This document shows, one piece after another, positions 1 to 7,318 of a stretch of 11,103 bases of DNA; the stretch's first letter is position 1, and every line of letters begins with the position of its first letter. Source of the stretch: Chitinophagales bacterium (GTDB lineage Bacteria > Bacteroidota > Bacteroidia > Chitinophagales > Saprospiraceae); contig JAAFHQ010000116.1 of NCBI GenBank assembly GCA_013298445.1, positions 1-11,103 on the forward strand, given 5' to 3'. Made by a program: the position numbers and the translations under genes. The notes under the pieces are model-generated. The model worked only from the letters and a program-made list of their open reading frames with translations. It did not search any database and was not told where the DNA came from.

Positions 1-1233
1 CGATCGGGTAATCAATTCGATATCCGCCGCAACTTCAAATTTGATAAAAATGGGCCCCAAAGTTTAATGGACCGCTGGGGCTATCTGGATGGCCTGGCTG
101 GTAAAGTCAAACCAGCTCAACCCATTGTGGTATTCCAAGCCAACACCGCAACAGAGACTGCAGAACTGGCCAAGCCATTTGTAGGCATTACAAACACTGG
201 GAAACCAGTTGAACATTTGTTCCCCATCAAAAGAACCGGGGCAAGTACGAAGCCTGTAAAAAAAGCGGTTACTGCATTTCTCGACGCCCTCAGTCCAGCA
301 CAAAGAGCAAAATGTACCTTCCCCATTGAATCAAATGAATGGCGCCGCTGGCACAACATCGAATTTTACCAAAGAACGGGTATTGGCTTAGAAGAATTGA
401 ATGCCCAGCAGAAAGAACTGGCTTTTGGCATTTTGAAAGAAAGCCTCAGCACCAAAGGGCTACAAAAGTCGAGGTCAATCATGAAAATGGAGGCCCATTT
501 GGCCACTTTACGGCCCGACAACAATTTATTGGGTGGCGAAAAGTATTGGTTTACGTTTATGGGTACACCCTCGGCTAAGGAGCCTTGGGGCTGGCAAATC
601 GACGGACATCACTTGGTCATCAACTACTTTGTTTTGGGAAGCCAAGTCGTGATGACGCCTACGTTTATGGGTTCAGAACCCACTTATGCCCAATCAGAGC
701 CCAACAAAGGGCTGCGGACGTATGAATCCGAAGAGCGCAAGGGTTTGAATTTTTACCAATTACTTAATACGGAGCAAAAATCCAAAGCCAGACTCTGGGA
801 TAAAAAAGAGATGGATTTCAACCGGACCGAAGCCTTTCGAGACAATGAAATCATTCCCTTTACTGGTATCTCCGCGCAAGATCTAACAGCAGCGCAACAA
901 GAAGACTTGCTCAATTTGATCGCTGAATATGTTGGCGACATGAGGGATGAGCACGCTAAAATTAAAATGGAAGAAGTCCGCCTGCACTTAAAGGAGACTT
1001 ATTTCACCTGGGTGCAAGGCGAAAAAATGGAGGACCCATTTTATTACCGCATCCACAGTCCGGTTATCCTGATTGAATTTGACCACCAAACTCCGGTCGC
1101 CATCTGGGATCGATCCAAACCCCGACCTGGCCCGGTTAAAACGCATATTCATACGGTGGTGCGTACGCCGAATGGCAATGATTACGGGAAAGATTTATTG
1201 CGGGAGCATTTGGAGGAGAAGCATAGGGAGTAG
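1..1233 (+). CDS. DUF3500 family protein, 5'-truncated by window edge
   Basis: The reading frame is open from base 1, so the gene enters from outside. The first ATG, at 67, is internal to the family domain and is probably not the real start. In the window it encodes 410 residues and ends in TAG. The family is recognised from a central WQIDGHHLVINYFVLG block followed by TPTFMGSEP, and from the C-terminal HIHTVVRTPNGNDYG block near the stop. These are typical of DUF3500, a family of roughly 350-450 residues without an assigned reaction. The histidines and acidic residues in these blocks could bind metal, but that is inference. No signal peptide can be judged because the N terminus is missing. 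The gene converges on the nuclease-like gene 20 bp downstream, and I see no clear terminator hairpin in that gap. The family call is firm; the function is unknown. Confidence 0.85.
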   Translation, partial: RSGNQFDIRRNFKFDKNGPQSLMDRWGYLDGLAGKVKPAQPIVVFQANTATETAELAKPFVGITNTGKPVEHLFPIKRTGASTKPVKKAVTAFLDALSPAQRAKCTFPIESNEWRRWHNIEFYQRTGIGLEELNAQQKELAFGILKESLSTKGLQKSRSIMKMEAHLATLRPDNNLLGGEKYWFTFMGTPSAKEPWGWQIDGHHLVINYFVLGSQVVMTPTFMGSEPTYAQSEPNKGLRTYESEERKGLNFYQLLNTEQKSKARLWDKKEMDFNRTEAFRDNEIIPFTGISAQDLTAAQQEDLLNLIAEYVGDMRDEHAKIKMEEVRLHLKETYFTWVQGEKMEDPFYYRIHSPVILIEFDHQTPVAIWDRSKPRPGPVKTHIHTVVRTPNGNDYGKDLLREHLEEKHRE

Positions 1234-1253
1234 TAAATAATTAAAATCACATA

Positions 1254-2117
1254 TTAACCATGACTAATGTTGACCTTGAAGGGTAAAGCATTTTTTAGAA
1301 AAACATGCGTCTTCCTAAGGTTTCTTTTTTCATACAATGGCAATGAATTACAAACATAAAAAAATATTGAATCTGAAAATTTTATGAAACCAGTAATCTC
1401 AATGAACGGATAGTTTGCGGTTTTAATAACTCTTATTTTTGCATCTTGACCAAATTTACATTCTGCATCATAAAATTCAACTTTGTCAATCTTTTGATTG
1501 TAAATATTTAATATGTTTTTTTCTTGGATTCTGCTCAACTCCTCAATTGAAAAATTAGGATCATCAGATTTCCAAAAATTAACGTAGGCAAATTCTCCCG
1601 ATGCTAAGGCTTCTTCAAAAGTCAATCCTCTTTTGTAAAGATGGCACACCGCAGGTATGTCCCTTTTTTTGCCATCTACAATCCAACCAAATGGAGCTAA
1701 AATTAGCGCCATGTTATCCCCGGCATAAGGCATTGCGCTTTCGGCGTGCATATAATCATACAATTCGTTAAGACTAAAAATATCCAGCTCTATTCCTTTT
1801 GGGTTATTAAAAGCTCTATGAATAGCACTTTTTGTATATCCAAGATCAGAAATTATGATCCCATAATCAGCACCAATATCATCAATCATGGAGATAAATG
1901 ATTCAACAGTTTTGATATTTATCTTTTTGTTGTAATGTTTGCAGTCTACAACAATAGTGGAATCTCCTGCTTTAGTATTATTCTTTATAAAAATGTCTAT
2001 TTGCCTTGATCTGTTAGAGTATCTCCCTTTTATCTTGTGGTTTTTAGTTATGTAATCATGCCTATGTTGAGTACTTAACATTTCAAAAACCTGATCTTCA
2101 TAATCTTTCCAATCCAT
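1254..2117 (-). CDS. Mrr-like PD-(D/E)xK restriction endonuclease family protein
   Basis: A 287-residue protein whose first 125 residues look like the Mrr/type IV restriction endonuclease fold. Glu7 lies in the first helix (DYEDQVFEML). Asp41 follows a strand (RQIDIFI). The motif Asp58-Cys-Lys60 (VVDCKHY) then supplies the remaining PD-(D/E)xK residues. A helix (ESFISMIDDIGADYG) and the strand GIIISDLGYTKSAI follow, as in Mrr-type cores. Residues about 130-287 match no domain I recognise and contain aromatic-rich strands near the end. By family the likely activity is Mg-dependent DNA cleavage, possibly of modified or foreign DNA. No methyltransferase gene is present in the window. It is the last gene of a minus-strand set, 15 nt after the DUF2442 gene, and is clearly more AT-rich than the flanking genes, suggesting acquisition. 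The nuclease fold is likely; the target is unknown. Confidence 0.72.
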   Translation of the reverse strand: MDWKDYEDQVFEMLSTQHRHDYITKNHKIKGRYSNRSRQIDIFIKNNTKAGDSTIVVDCKHYNKKINIKTVESFISMIDDIGADYGIIISDLGYTKSAIHRAFNNPKGIELDIFSLNELYDYMHAESAMPYAGDNMALILAPFGWIVDGKKRDIPAVCHLYKRGLTFEEALASGEFAYVNFWKSDDPNFSIEELSRIQEKNILNIYNQKIDKVEFYDAECKFGQDAKIRVIKTANYPFIEITGFIKFSDSIFFYVCNSLPLYEKRNLRKTHVFLKNALPFKVNISHG

Positions 2118-2132
2118 TTTATTTTTTTGACC

Positions 2133-2420
2133 TTAAAAAGCAGGCACCTTTTCGACCAATTCACTCACCTTAGAAACCTCCACACCCTTTATCCAAAGTT
2201 CGTACTCACTTAAATCAATTTCATCGTTCCAAATTACGCCATACCCACCATTAGCGATGTGAGCTTTATTAAACAGTTGTTCATCTTGCAATACCTTGAA
2301 AGGCTCTGATTGTAAGCGTTCAGCGAGAGAGTATACTTTGATATCACCTGTGTCGAAAATGACAAAAAGGCGATAATTAGCAAGCGGTTCGAGATATTTA
2401 ATACGCGGATAACTTTCCAT
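2133..2420 (-). CDS. DUF2442 domain protein
   Basis: A 95-residue protein with the DUF2442 pattern: an N-terminal strand-rich half (YRLFVIFDTGDIKVYSL), a middle LQDEQLFNKAHIANGGYGVIWN segment (residues about 44-66) and the hallmark WNDEIDLSEYELW. The usual family length is about 75-100 residues, so it is complete. DUF2442 genes commonly sit directly beside DUF4160 genes, as here: the start is 10 nt after the DUF4160 stop, so the two are probably co-transcribed and translationally coupled. The pair has been discussed as toxin-antitoxin-like because of size and pairing, but I know of no established activity, and the sequence shows no DNA-binding or nuclease motif. No Shine-Dalgarno sequence is evident, which is normal in Bacteroidota. 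Confidence 0.85.
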   Translation of the reverse strand: MESYPRIKYLEPLANYRLFVIFDTGDIKVYSLAERLQSEPFKVLQDEQLFNKAHIANGGYGVIWNDEIDLSEYELWIKGVEVSKVSELVEKVPAF

Positions 2421-2430
2421 GGCGAATGCT

Positions 2431-2670
2431 TTAATCGATGTTTTGAATGTCCTGGGTATCCCACATATCCTTTAACTTGGACTGGCGAGATTTTGCCCAT
2501 TTTTTTACTTCCTTTTGGTCTTTTGAGCCAAGATCACCCTTGAACATTTCCAGGTCATTTATGTCAAATAAACCTTCACGTTCGTTATTACTAGCATGAA
2601 AATGTGGTGGAGGGTGATCCCCAAAGAACATTCTTAGAATGATTCCTTTGATTTTCCCAATAACTGGCAT
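2431..2670 (-). CDS. DUF4160 domain protein
   Basis: A 79-residue protein with the DUF4160 signature: an N-terminal GIILRMFFGDHPPPHFHA (residues about 9-26) with the His/Pro-rich FGDHPPPHFHA core, then FDINDLEMFKGDL and a C-terminal helix ending in KLKDMW. The length agrees with the family (about 75-90 residues). The DH..PHFH histidines could coordinate metal or act catalytically; this is inference. It is the first gene of the DUF4160-DUF2442-nuclease set and has a Bacteroidetes-type promoter about 45-75 bp upstream. The start ATG at 2670 is the only one that leaves the family N terminus complete. Function unassigned. Confidence 0.85.
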   Translation of the reverse strand: MPVIGKIKGIILRMFFGDHPPPHFHASNNEREGLFDINDLEMFKGDLGSKDQKEVKKWAKSRQSKLKDMWDTQDIQNID

Positions 2671-2715
2671 CTCTATGAAGGTTTAGATCAAGATAAAATT
2701 AATAACCTGAATATA

Positions 2716-2747
2716 CAAATTTAACTCAAATCAAGTCACAAGGCAAG
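2716..2747 (-). promoter_or_regulatory. Bacteroidetes-type promoter for the DUF4160 set
   Basis: Read on the minus strand, CTTG (2747-2744), a 20-nt spacer and TAAATTTG (2723-2716) fit the Bacteroidetes consensus TTTG-N19-21-TAnnTTTG, with one mismatch in the upstream element. Transcription would begin near 2710, leaving a leader of about 40 nt before the DUF4160 ATG. The motif match is seen directly; promoter activity is inferred. Confidence 0.5.
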
Positions 2748-2792
2748 CTAAACACCAAATTCTGGATTATAAACTTGTGCGCTCACTGCCTC

Positions 2793-2813
2793 GGGCAAGC
2801 GAAAGACCTGCCC
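2793..2813 (-). repeat. REP-like hairpin directly after the ABC exporter stop codon
   Basis: On the minus strand the arms GGGCAGGT and GCTTGCCC pair over 8 bp with two G-U wobbles around a CTTTC loop, beginning one base after the exporter's TAG. No U-run follows, so it is not a classical intrinsic terminator. It could stabilise the 3' end of the mRNA or be a copy of a dispersed palindromic element. A similar G+C-rich hairpin lies between lspA and the symporter gene. Confidence 0.45.
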
Positions 2814-4631
2814 CTACGCCATCGCCTGCAACTCCACCAACTTCCGGTACTCCCCATTTTTCTCCAACAATTCCGCATGGCTCCCCCGTTCCACAATCTG
2901 GCCAGCGCGCATCACGATGATTTCGTCGGCGTGCTGCACGGTGGATAAGCGGTGGGCAATAACCATACTGGTGCGGTCTTTCATCAGGTTCAGCAGGGCT
3001 TCCTGGACCAGTTTTTCCGATTCTGAGTCGAGGGCGGAGGTGGCCTCGTCGAGGATGAGGATAGGCGGGTTTTTGAGCACCGCCCGGGCGATGGTCAGGC
3101 GTTGGCGTTGGCCGCCGCTGAGTTTGCTGCCGCGGTCGCCGATGTTGGTTTGGTAGCCGTTTTCGGTGGCGAGGATGAAATTGTGGGCGTTGGCGATTTT
3201 GGCGGCGCGTTCTACATCTTCAGGAGTGATGTTTTCCATGCCGAACACGATGTTGTTGTAAATCGTGTCGTTGAACAGGATGGCTTCCTGGGAAACGATG
3301 CCCAATTGCTGGCGCAAATCGCGGAGGGAAAGGTCCTTGATGTTGATGCCATCGATAAAAATACCGCCCTCGCTCACATCGTAAAAGCGGGGCAACAAGT
3401 CGGCCATGGTGGATTTGCCTGCACCGGAAGCACCAACCAGAGCAATGAGTTTCCCTTTGTGGATATTGAGGTTGATGTTTTTCAGCACCGGTTCGTCGCC
3501 CCGGTAGTTGAAACTGACGTTGCGGTATTCGATGGATTTTTCAAACTGCGTAAAAGCTTGGGCATCGGCCTTCTCCTCAACAACAATGGGCGCGTGGAGA
3601 ATGTGTTCCACCCTCTGCATGGCCGCAATACCTCTTTGCACGTCGTACAAGCCCCGGGAAAAAGCTTTGGCCGGATTCAACACACTAAAAAAGGCATACA
3701 AAAAGGAGATAAAGGTACTGGCTTCGATGCTCCCTTTAAATACCATCCGCGCGCCAAACCACAGCAATACCGACACAACGGCAATGCCCAAAAATTCGGA
3801 CAAAGGAGAAGCCAAATCCCGCCGCCACAACATGCGGGTCTGCATGCGGCGGTAGTCGTTGTTTTCGCGGTTGAATTTGTTTTCCTGGTATTTTTCGGCA
3901 TTGAACCCCTTGATGATGCGCAAGCCAGAGATGGCTTCCTCGACGATGGACACAATGCTGCCCAAGCGCTCCTGTACCTTGGAAGAACTTTTGCGTAGCG
4001 TCCGGCCTATCCCTCCAATGATCACTGCCGAAAACAGCATGAGCACAAACACAAAACCCGTCAAAGTTGGACTTACATAAAGCATAAAAATCAAACTCAG
4101 CACGATGATGATGGGCTCGCGGAAAAGGGATTCCAGGGCATTGAGGATGCTCCATTCAATTTCCTGCACATCGGCGGTGATGCGCGACATAAGGTCGCCC
4201 TTGCGCTCTTCTGAAAAATACCCCAAGGGCAGGATCATAATTTTGCTGAACAGCTGCGCCCGGATGTCCCGAACAATGCCATTGCGCGCCGGGGCCATAA
4301 AAAACATGGCGAGGTAATTGAACAGGTTTTTACCCAAAAAAACCAATATGATCACGGCACAAATCCGAATCAAAGCGGCTTCCTGCCCCTGCGTTTGAAT
4401 CAAATGGCTGATCTGGTAATTGAGTTGCGCTCTGAGCCCATCTGCCGTCCAACTCCAGACTGGTTCAGGCAATGCCTGGACGTTTTTTTGGAAAATAATG
4501 TCGAGCAGTGGAATCAGTAATGGAATGCTGGCTACGTTGAACACGGCCATCAGGAGATTGCTCAAAACACTCAGCGCAACGTTGGCGCGGTACTTGTGCA
4601 GGAAGGAAAGTAAACGCCAGAAACTCTTCAT
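2814..4631 (-). CDS. ABC exporter, MsbA-like half-transporter
   Basis: A 605-residue fused membrane-ATPase protein of normal length for MsbA-type half-transporters, which act as homodimers in the inner membrane. Hydrophobic segments near residues 17-42, 88-112, 165-190, 188-210, 280-297 and 305-320 form the exporter membrane domain. The nucleotide-binding domain has Walker A GASGAGKST (400-408), Q-loop Gln448, signature LSGGQ (504-508), Walker B ILILDEA with Asp528/Glu529, and switch His560. All catalytic residues are intact, so it should hydrolyse ATP. The substrate is probably lipid A core or another envelope lipid, but this subgroup also includes peptide and drug exporters, so I give no gene symbol. 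It lies downstream of accC, separated by a repeat-containing gap, and has no recognisable promoter of its own. The start at ATG 4631 (MKSFWRLLSF) gives a typical N terminus. Confidence 0.92.
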   Translation of the reverse strand: MKSFWRLLSFLHKYRANVALSVLSNLLMAVFNVASIPLLIPLLDIIFQKNVQALPEPVWSWTADGLRAQLNYQISHLIQTQGQEAALIRICAVIILVFLGKNLFNYLAMFFMAPARNGIVRDIRAQLFSKIMILPLGYFSEERKGDLMSRITADVQEIEWSILNALESLFREPIIIVLSLIFMLYVSPTLTGFVFVLMLFSAVIIGGIGRTLRKSSSKVQERLGSIVSIVEEAISGLRIIKGFNAEKYQENKFNRENNDYRRMQTRMLWRRDLASPLSEFLGIAVVSVLLWFGARMVFKGSIEASTFISFLYAFFSVLNPAKAFSRGLYDVQRGIAAMQRVEHILHAPIVVEEKADAQAFTQFEKSIEYRNVSFNYRGDEPVLKNINLNIHKGKLIALVGASGAGKSTMADLLPRFYDVSEGGIFIDGINIKDLSLRDLRQQLGIVSQEAILFNDTIYNNIVFGMENITPEDVERAAKIANAHNFILATENGYQTNIGDRGSKLSGGQRQRLTIARAVLKNPPILILDEATSALDSESEKLVQEALLNLMKDRTSMVIAHRLSTVQHADEIIVMRAGQIVERGSHAELLEKNGEYRKLVELQAMA

Positions 4632-4640
4632 TTCATAAAT

Positions 4641-4720
4641 GATAAACGATGAGTGATGAGTGATGAATTAGGCTAAGAGGGCACTCCATTCATCACTCAT
4701 CATTCATCACTCATCATTAA
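4641..4720. repeat. 7-bp-periodic inverted repeat between accC and the ABC exporter gene
   Basis: The left arm at 4648-4668 is built from GATGAGT, GATGAGT, GATGAAT. The right arm at 4688-4708 has the complementary heptads ATTCATC, ACTCATC, ATTCATC, and a further partial series runs to about 4717. The arms pair over 21 bp with a single G-T position around a 19-base loop. Periodicity of 7 together with inversion makes it a dispersed-repeat candidate or a large mRNA hairpin that separates expression of accC from the exporter gene. Confidence 0.7.
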
Positions 4721-4728
4721 ATAAAAAA

Positions 4729-6069
4729 TTAGTCCTTAAAGTTGAAATCATTCAAAAAACTAGTATTGAAATCGCCCTTGCGAAAGTTTTCGTCTTTCAT
4801 CAACTTCTGATGGAAGGGCACTGTCGTCTTTGGTCCTTCAATGATAAACTCGTCCAGGGCGCGCTCCATTTTGCGGATGCATTCCTCGCGGGTGCGGGCG
4901 CGGCAGATGAGTTTGGCAATCATTGAATCGTAGTAGGGCGGAATGGTATAACCCGCATAAACGTGGGTATCTACCCTTACCCCATGCCCTTTTGAGCTAT
5001 GGAAAGAGGTGATTTTGCCGGGACTTGGCCGGAAATCAAAATTCGGATCTTCCGCGTTGATGCGGCACTCCATGGCGTGCATCTGTGGGTAGCGGTTGCC
5101 TCCAGTGATGGGATCACCCGCTGCAATTTTGATTTGTTCTTTGATCAAGTCAAAATCGATCACTTCTTCGGTCACGGGGTGTTCCACCTGAATCCGGGTG
5201 TTCATCTCCATGAAGTAGAAGTTGCGGTATTTGTCCACCAAAAACTCGATGGTACCTACCCCTTCGTAATTGATGGCTTCACCTGCTTTAACAGCGGCAT
5301 TGCCCATTTTTTCGCGCAATTCATCGGTCATGAAAGGCGAAGGACATTCTTCCACCAATTTTTGGTGGCGACGTTGGATGGAGCAGTCGCGTTCCGAAAG
5401 GTGAACTACCTTGCCGTATTGGTCTCCTGCAATCTGAAATTCAATGTGGCGAGGTTCTTCTACATACTTCTCCATGTAGATGCCATCGTTGGAGAAGGAT
5501 GCTTTGGCCTCCATACGGGCAGTATTCCAGGCAGATTCGAAGTCTTCTTCTTTCCAAACGATGCGCATACCCTTACCCCCGCCACCTGCAGTGGCTTTGA
5601 GGATAATGGGGTATCCTACTTCTTTGGCTTGTTTTATCCCTGCTGGAACATCTTGCAACAAACCACCTGAACCTGGCACTACAGGTACACCCGCAGCAAT
5701 CATGGTTTCTTTGGCGGTGATTTTGTCCCCCATTTTGCGGATCTGCGAAGGAGTTGGCCCAATGAATTTGATGCCGTATTCCAGACACACCTCAGCAAAA
5801 TCGGCATTTTCAGCCAAAAAACCGTAACCTGGATGAACAGCATCTGCATTGGTGATCTCTACCGCAGCCATGATGCGAGGAATACTCAAGTAGGATTCCG
5901 ATGATTGGGGCGGACCAATACAAACCGCTTCATCGGCAAACCGCACGTGCAGGCTTTCCCGGTCGGCAGTAGAGTATACTGCTACCGTTTTAATGCCCAT
6001 TTCCCGGCAGGTGCGGATGATACGCAGTGCAATTTCACCGCGATTGGCTATGAGGATCTTGTTGAACAT
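4729..6069 (-). CDS. accC: acetyl-CoA carboxylase, biotin carboxylase subunit
   Basis: A 446-residue biotin carboxylase, full length for AccC. It carboxylates the biotin on AccB using ATP and bicarbonate, the first half-reaction of malonyl-CoA synthesis, in the cytoplasm. The N-terminal preATP-grasp domain begins MFNKILIANRGEIALR. The ATP-grasp glycine loop GGGGKGM is at 162-168. Lys116, Lys158, His208 and Lys237 match nucleotide/bicarbonate residues of the E. coli enzyme. Glu275 and Glu288 (metal) and the EMNTRIQVEHPVTE block (288-301, with Arg292 and Glu296 catalytic) are present. The C-terminal domain contains ECRINAEDP and YYDSMIAKL. It starts 5 nt after the accB stop, so the two are co-transcribed. 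The enzyme stops after the biotin carboxylase domains, so carboxyltransferase must come from genes elsewhere. Confidence 0.97.
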   Translation of the reverse strand: MFNKILIANRGEIALRIIRTCREMGIKTVAVYSTADRESLHVRFADEAVCIGPPQSSESYLSIPRIMAAVEITNADAVHPGYGFLAENADFAEVCLEYGIKFIGPTPSQIRKMGDKITAKETMIAAGVPVVPGSGGLLQDVPAGIKQAKEVGYPIILKATAGGGGKGMRIVWKEEDFESAWNTARMEAKASFSNDGIYMEKYVEEPRHIEFQIAGDQYGKVVHLSERDCSIQRRHQKLVEECPSPFMTDELREKMGNAAVKAGEAINYEGVGTIEFLVDKYRNFYFMEMNTRIQVEHPVTEEVIDFDLIKEQIKIAAGDPITGGNRYPQMHAMECRINAEDPNFDFRPSPGKITSFHSSKGHGVRVDTHVYAGYTIPPYYDSMIAKLICRARTREECIRKMERALDEFIIEGPKTTVPFHQKLMKDENFRKGDFNTSFLNDFNFKD

Positions 6070-6074
6070 TCTTT

Positions 6075-6605
6075 TTATTTCGGATCTACCAAGAAAAGAA
6101 CCTGATCGTACTCAACGGGTTGAGCATCATCTACCAGCACCTTAACCACGGTACCACTCAGGTCAGACTCAATTTCGTTGAACAGTTTCATTGCCTCCAC
6201 AATACAAACTACTGAGCCTGCACTGATGCTATCTCCAACTTTGACAAAAGCTGGCTTATCCGGACCTGCTGAACGGTAGAACGTTCCAACAATAGGCGAT
6301 TTGATGGCTTTGTAGCGACTCTCGTCTCCTCCTGCGGCTGGTGCAGCACTTGGCGTTGTTGCTACAGCAGGTTGTGGCGTAGGAGTAGCTACTGGCGTAG
6401 GTGTGTCCACGCTGGCTGGTGTAGACGCAGCCGGGATAGCAGTTGGCAAGGTGGCTTGTAGTGAAGGCACCAGAATTTGCTGCCCACCTTTGCCAAAGTA
6501 CTTGGTGCGGATTTGCAGTTCGAACTCGCCGTCTTTCATTTTGAACTCGGAGAGCTCCAGCCGGCTGACCAGCTTCAGTAGTTCTTGAATCTCCTTTGCA
6601 TCCAT
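6075..6605 (-). CDS. accB: acetyl-CoA carboxylase, biotin carboxyl carrier protein
   Basis: A 176-residue carrier protein. The C-terminal biotinyl domain (about 99-176) carries the EAMKLFNEIESD motif, with Lys140 as the biotinylation site and the usual IKSPIVGTFYRS opening strand. An N-terminal domain of about 45 residues (MDAKEIQELLKLVSRL) resembles other AccB proteins. Between them lies a Pro/Ala/Thr-rich flexible linker (about 52-92), a normal AccB feature that lets the biotin arm swing between the carboxylase and carboxyltransferase. The gene sits 6 nt after efp and 5 nt before accC. The cluster fabH-efp-accB-accC couples fatty acid initiation to malonyl-CoA supply and is a known arrangement in bacteria. 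Confidence 0.97.
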   Translation of the reverse strand: MDAKEIQELLKLVSRLELSEFKMKDGEFELQIRTKYFGKGGQQILVPSLQATLPTAIPAASTPASVDTPTPVATPTPQPAVATTPSAAPAAGGDESRYKAIKSPIVGTFYRSAGPDKPAFVKVGDSISAGSVVCIVEAMKLFNEIESDLSGTVVKVLVDDAQPVEYDQVLFLVDPK

Positions 6606-6611
6606 GAGTTG

Positions 6612-7178
6612 CTATTGTTTAATACGTTCCATATAAGCCCCGGTCTGGGTATCGATCTTGATTAGGTCACCTTCGTTAATAAACAAGGGTACACGCACTT
6701 CTGCTCCAGTTTCTACCGTAGCAGGCTTAAAGGCGTTGGTAGCGGTATCTCCCTTTAAGCCTGGCTCGGTGTATGTAATCTTCATGATCACCGTTTGGGG
6801 CATTTCCAGGGTCAAAAGTTGATTCTTTGCGGCGTGGTACAAAATATCCACTTCCATGTCTGCTTTGAGCAGGTCCGGGCGGTTGATGAGTTTCTTATCC
6901 AGCACAATTTGGTCAAAATCCACAATGTCCATGAAATTAAACCCAGCGTCTTCCTCATAAAGGTACTGAAATTTACGACGTTCAACTCTAACTTCGTCAA
7001 TTTTAGCACCCGCAGGGAAGGTGTTGTCTACAATTTTCCCGTTGGTCATACTCTTTAGCTTGGTGCGCACAAAGGCTGCACCACGGGCTGGTTTGACGTG
7101 CTGAAACTCCACGACAGACCAGGTGTCATTCTCCCAATCTATACAAAGTCCGTTGCGGATATCGGATGTCGAAGCCAT
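6612..7178 (-). CDS. efp: translation elongation factor P with Arg at the modification site
   Basis: A 188-residue EF-P of normal length with the three beta-barrel domains: the KOW-like N-terminal domain (1-65), the OB domain (about 67-130) and the C-terminal OB domain with the family motif TYTEPGLKGDTATNAFKPA followed by ETGAEVRVPLFINEGD. EF-P binds between the P and E sites of the ribosome and relieves stalling at polyproline. The domain I loop reads KPARGAAF: the tip residue is Arg32 (codon CGT at 7085-7083) where most EF-Ps, including many Bacteroidota, have Lys in a PGKG loop. Arg at this place is known from EF-Ps rhamnosylated by EarP, so the modification state here is open. It lies directly upstream of accB in one minus-strand cluster. 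The leader between fabH and efp is filled by a three-unit repeat. Confidence 0.96.
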   Translation of the reverse strand: MASTSDIRNGLCIDWENDTWSVVEFQHVKPARGAAFVRTKLKSMTNGKIVDNTFPAGAKIDEVRVERRKFQYLYEEDAGFNFMDIVDFDQIVLDKKLINRPDLLKADMEVDILYHAAKNQLLTLEMPQTVIMKITYTEPGLKGDTATNAFKPATVETGAEVRVPLFINEGDLIKIDTQTGAYMERIKQ

Positions 7179-7204
7179 GAAAGTTTTATTTTGATGTTAA
7201 CGTT

Positions 7205-7318
7205 TTATGTTTTTTCTCCCACGGCTAAAGCCATGGGCTGGCTCATGTGTTCCCTCCCACGGCTAAAGCCATGGGTTGGGTTATGTGTTCTCTCCCACGG
7301 ATCAATCCGTGGGTTGGG
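7205..7318. repeat. three tandem 38-bp hairpin units, last overlapping the fabH 3' end
   Basis: Three complete 38-bp units at 7205-7242, 7243-7280 and 7281-7318. Each has a 13-bp lead like TTATGTGTTCTCT, then a 20-base palindrome (7218-7237, 7256-7275, 7294-7313) and a 5-base tail. Palindromes 1 and 2 are identical (minus-strand arms CCCATGGC and GCCGTGGG, one U-G pair). Palindrome 3 differs but still pairs perfectly (CCCACGGA/TCCGTGGG). The fabH stop codon (7302-7304) is inside unit 3. The exact period and paired changes support a structured, duplicating element, perhaps REP-like. Confidence 0.88.

Noticed and set aside
1234..1253. Terminator between the convergent DUF3500 and nuclease genes
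   Set aside because: The 20-bp gap is AT-rich but I see no stem of useful length.
3102..3998. A 298-codon plus-strand frame opposite the ABC exporter gene
   Set aside because: It is a shadow of a G+C-rich coding region; it has no domain pattern, and the opposite strand has full ABC transporter motifs through the same bases.
4999..5670. A 223-codon plus-strand frame opposite accC
   Set aside because: It has no recognisable protein features and lies entirely inside an unmistakable biotin carboxylase gene.
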